A stretch of 31,767 bases of DNA from a virus. The stretch is taken from the IMG/VR virus record IMGVR_UViG_3300033155_000623, positions 1 to 31,767 of that record. The stretch is one strand, 5' to 3'. Under the pieces are notes generated by a model. It ran no database searches and was not told the origin of the DNA. It saw only the letters and a program-made list of their open reading frames with translations. Every line of letters starts with the position of its first letter. The first letter of the stretch is position 1. The position numbers were made by a program, and so were the translations under genes. Positions 30,801 through 31,767 of this stretch are shown one piece after another.

Positions 30801-31767
30801 TGTACCTCTAGTTGCGCCTGCTGTTTCACCGTAACCCATAACACCGACACCTGGGATGCCTGTATCAGTTGAGTCACCTTTTGCTTCACCTACAACACCA
30901 ATATGACTACCTGATGCGGCGCCTGTGTTGTCTGCGGCGAATATTGCAATTGCATTTCCAAAATCTGCTGAAGAACCAGTACCACCTACGAGACTTGTTA
31001 CTGTACCAACAGAAGTAATGTTTGGTTGTGCGGCTGTTGTTACTGTACCAGCAGTTGTTGCCGCTGTTGCTAATGCTACAGTTCCTGAAATGTTTGCGGC
31101 CGGGAGTGCTGATAAGCCTGCACCTGAACCAATGAATACGTTACCGTGAACGTTACCAAATTTATTAACTGTAATAACTTCTGATGAGTTAGTAACGTCT
31201 TCACCAAAGATAAATTCTGATGCTGAGTTATCCCAACCCATAAATGCTACTAAGGCTTCACTATCATAGTATTGTAGATCAACACCACGATCTTTACCGT
31301 CGTCTGAAGTAGGGGCCGCGCCGTTTGCACCACCACCTAAATTGATTATTGGATCTTCAACAGTCATATTATCTACGTTAGTTGAAGTTGTTGTGCCGTT
31401 AACTGTTAAGTTACCAGTGATAATTGCATTACCTGAGAATGCCGCGTCTACACCTGCAACTTCTCCTGTTGCAGAGATATTTCCTGTTCCGATGTTTCCT
31501 GAAACTGTTAGTGCTGATAGGGTACCGACGGTAGTAATGTTAGTCTGAGCGGCAGTTCCAAGTAAACCGTTTAGTGTAGTCGCAGTAACTGTGGGTGCTG
31601 ATAGGGTATCAGTGTCTTTATCAAATGTAAATGTTGCGTCTGCACCAAATTGAGAATCGTCATTAAAAATAACTTGAGTGTTTGCGCCTGCTGGTTGTTG
31701 TAAGTCCCATGCAACGCCGTTAGCATATAACAGATTATCTGTTAAAACTCTAGTCGCCGCAACGTTT
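27846..31767 (-). CDS. Tail fibre protein, N-terminus outside the window
   Basis: The frame is open to the window edge, so the ATG at 31367 is internal and at least 1306 residues are encoded. It carries about seven NITSVGTL-type repeats (for example TTAAQPNITSVGTL), a run of NVSGxV units, and ATKQYVDDVAQGLAVHAPCD followed by GERILVKDESNTAHNGIYV, a segment common in marine T4-like fibres. The C-terminus has LAEKYTADRDYEPGTVLVFGG and GRVPCKVIGPINKGDLIV, a conserved fibre end domain perhaps related to chaperone-type ends. It probably binds the host receptor. It ends at the three-hairpin region. Confidence 0.85.
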   Translation of the reverse strand, partial: NVAATRVLTDNLLYANGVAWDLQQPAGANTQVIFNDDSQFGADATFTFDKDTDTLSAPTVTATTLNGLLGTAAQTNITTVGTLSALTVSGNIGTGNISATGEVAGVDAAFSGNAIITGNLTVNGTTTSTNVDNMTVEDPIINLGGGANGAAPTSDDGKDRGVDLQYYDSEALVAFMGWDNSASEFIFGEDVTNSSEVITVNKFGNVHGNVFIGSGAGLSALPAANISGTVALATAATTAGTVTTAAQPNITSVGTVTSLVGGTGSSADFGNAIAIFAADNTGAASGSHIGVVGEAKGDSTDTGIPGVGVMGYGETAGATRGTGVFGEGLVDASGDTGASVGVRGIAGATHSGGMNVGLYGKAQGSSVNNYALYLAAGGIGTIESSAEWGLVDNNAGALKFSSTGKANIFLTGYLNVTGNITATAGIKTDNYYYANGAPVDFQQPAGSNTQVIFNDDNDFGADSTFTFDKDTNILSAPTVTATTLNGTLGTASQTNITSVGTLGALAVTGNITSGNTNGTGGVFTYVSGDGANLSSIAGGNVTGEVAFAATANAVAGGNVSGAVALATSATSANAVAGANVSGEVPFAEVANSVAGGNVSGTVALASVAGTVSGAAQANITSVGTLSALGVNGTITASAITANTGVFTGDAGGLSNVVAANVSGTVATATTAGTVTTAAQPNITSVGTLSAVTTTGNVDTTANVVTDDIIGKTGGITITAIGTNQPISLVTTGSGSVDVNSARITELATPTASTDAATKQYVDDVAQGLAVHAPCDVGTTGTLTSITGGTITYNNGTAGVGATLTTSSGNFDTIDGESFSNGERILVKDESNTAHNGIYVKTSSTVLTRADDFDTPTEIAGGDFTFVSTGTVLNDSGFVNTDPVSTVGTDPITFVQFSGAGTYTAGTGLTLSGSEFSITNTAVSAASYGNGTHNATFTVNARGQLTAAANVEITAGAGVLTGTVLNSSVVDSSLTSVGTIDTGVWEGTAIGAAYVSTLNQNTTGYAATVSSAAQPNITSVGTLSGLTVTNPIAGSVTGSASSATTAGSVDESVTFNNGGSGAASGTSYDGGTARTISYNSVGAPGVDGTGASGTWGINVSGSAGSAGSATTAGTVTTAAQPNITSTGTLTGLTVSGTMNAGTMQSTTITTGSAATAGTITGDYTLTSGSTLNATYADLAEKYTADRDYEPGTVLVFGGDAELSTTGAHGCSAVAGIVTTNPAQVYNAECSAGEGEFVVELALIGRVPCKVIGPINKGDLIVTSEEAGYGCRPVDEDNVKPGTIIGKAISAYNGDTPEGVVEVLVGKN
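30256..30460 (-). repeat. Internal fibre repeat, copy 2
   Basis: This segment encodes QQPAGSNTQVIFNDDNDFG and the following TFTFDKDTNILSAPTVTATT, ending NITSVGTL. It matches the segment at about 31527-31722 with few changes. The two copies are about 1.26 kb apart in the same frame. Confidence 0.75.
31527..31722 (-). repeat. Internal fibre repeat, copy 1
   Basis: This segment encodes QQPAGANTQVIFNDDSQFG and the following TFTFDKDTDTLSAPTVTATT, ending NITTVGTL. It lies upstream of the internal ATG at 31367, which confirms that the fibre frame continues to the window edge. Confidence 0.75.

Noticed and set aside
27846-31367. ATG at 31367 as the start of the fibre gene
   Set aside because: The frame stays open to the window edge and the upstream part encodes a near copy of an internal fibre repeat, so the true start is outside the window.
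27846-31767. CRISPR-like or tandem satellite repeats
   Set aside because: Repeats are in-frame protein repeats of varying spacing inside one coding region, not regular direct repeats with unique spacers.

Overview
The window looks like part of the genome of a lytic, T4-like marine myovirus. The best guess for the host is an alphaproteobacterium of the SAR11/Pelagibacter type, although a cyanophage-like relative of other hosts is possible. Supporting evidence: low GC; tightly packed genes with 1-20 bp overlaps and frequent strand switches; a class Ia ribonucleotide reductase (nrdA, nrdB) next to a glutaredoxin; a PAAR spike-tip protein next to a very large virion protein of the kind seen in T4-like cyanophages; a giant repetitive tail fibre; three phage-type tRNA genes; and many copies of a T4-type late promoter element (consensus NATAAATA). 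No integrase, transposase, CRISPR array or rRNA is visible.

Layout. (1) 1-5346 holds small enzymes, mostly on the + strand: the tail of an unidentified gene, a miniature GDPD-like protein, an SGNH hydrolase, a basic protein, a glycosyltransferase-like protein, an HExxH metallopeptidase-like protein (-), a 2-oxoglutarate/Fe(II) oxygenase, a PP-loop ATPase and a metallophosphoesterase-like protein (-). (2) 5361-8697 is a late operon: a subtilase, a small membrane protein, a small lipoprotein, a transglutaminase-like cysteine peptidase (together a possible lysis-type cassette) and a sulfotransferase. (3) 8714-10063 encodes a second 2OG oxygenase and a GNAT acetyltransferase. (4) 10042-10761 (-) is a chain of five very small, mostly hydrophobic coupled ORFs. 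(5) 10912-12854 has an outer-membrane barrel protein, a small basic membrane protein, a methyltransferase and another small hydrophobic protein. (6) 12898-14105 (-) is a perfect-consensus sigma70-driven operon tRNA-Thr / 72-aa protein / tRNA-Ala / tRNA-Leu / ferredoxin-NADP reductase. (7) 14183-15873 encodes a methyltransferase-like protein coupled to a radical SAM protein. (8) 15870-19427 (-) encodes peroxiredoxin, SGNH hydrolase, DUF1289, IscU and MetK. (9) 19494-23518 (-) is the virion block: large structural protein, PAAR and an Sm-like small protein. (10) 23530-27734 (-) is the nucleotide block: glutaredoxin, NrdB, NrdA and a cyanophage-type conserved protein. (11) 27846 to the window end (-) is a tail fibre whose N-terminus lies outside the window.

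How the genes may work together. MetK (SAM supply), IscU (Fe-S scaffold), ferredoxin-NADP reductase (low-potential electrons), a radical SAM protein and two methyltransferases form a plausible SAM/Fe-S/reductant set. NrdAB plus glutaredoxin make dNTPs. SGNH hydrolases, sulfotransferase, GNAT, glycosyltransferase-like, GDPD-like and 2OG enzymes suggest modification of glycans or proteins on the virion or host surface.

The most distinctive signal is regulatory. At several genes that start a transcription unit, a T4-type late element lies exactly 5 nt (once 6 nt) before the start codon with no Shine-Dalgarno site, which predicts leaderless late mRNAs. Genes whose late element lies further upstream usually have a clear Shine-Dalgarno site.
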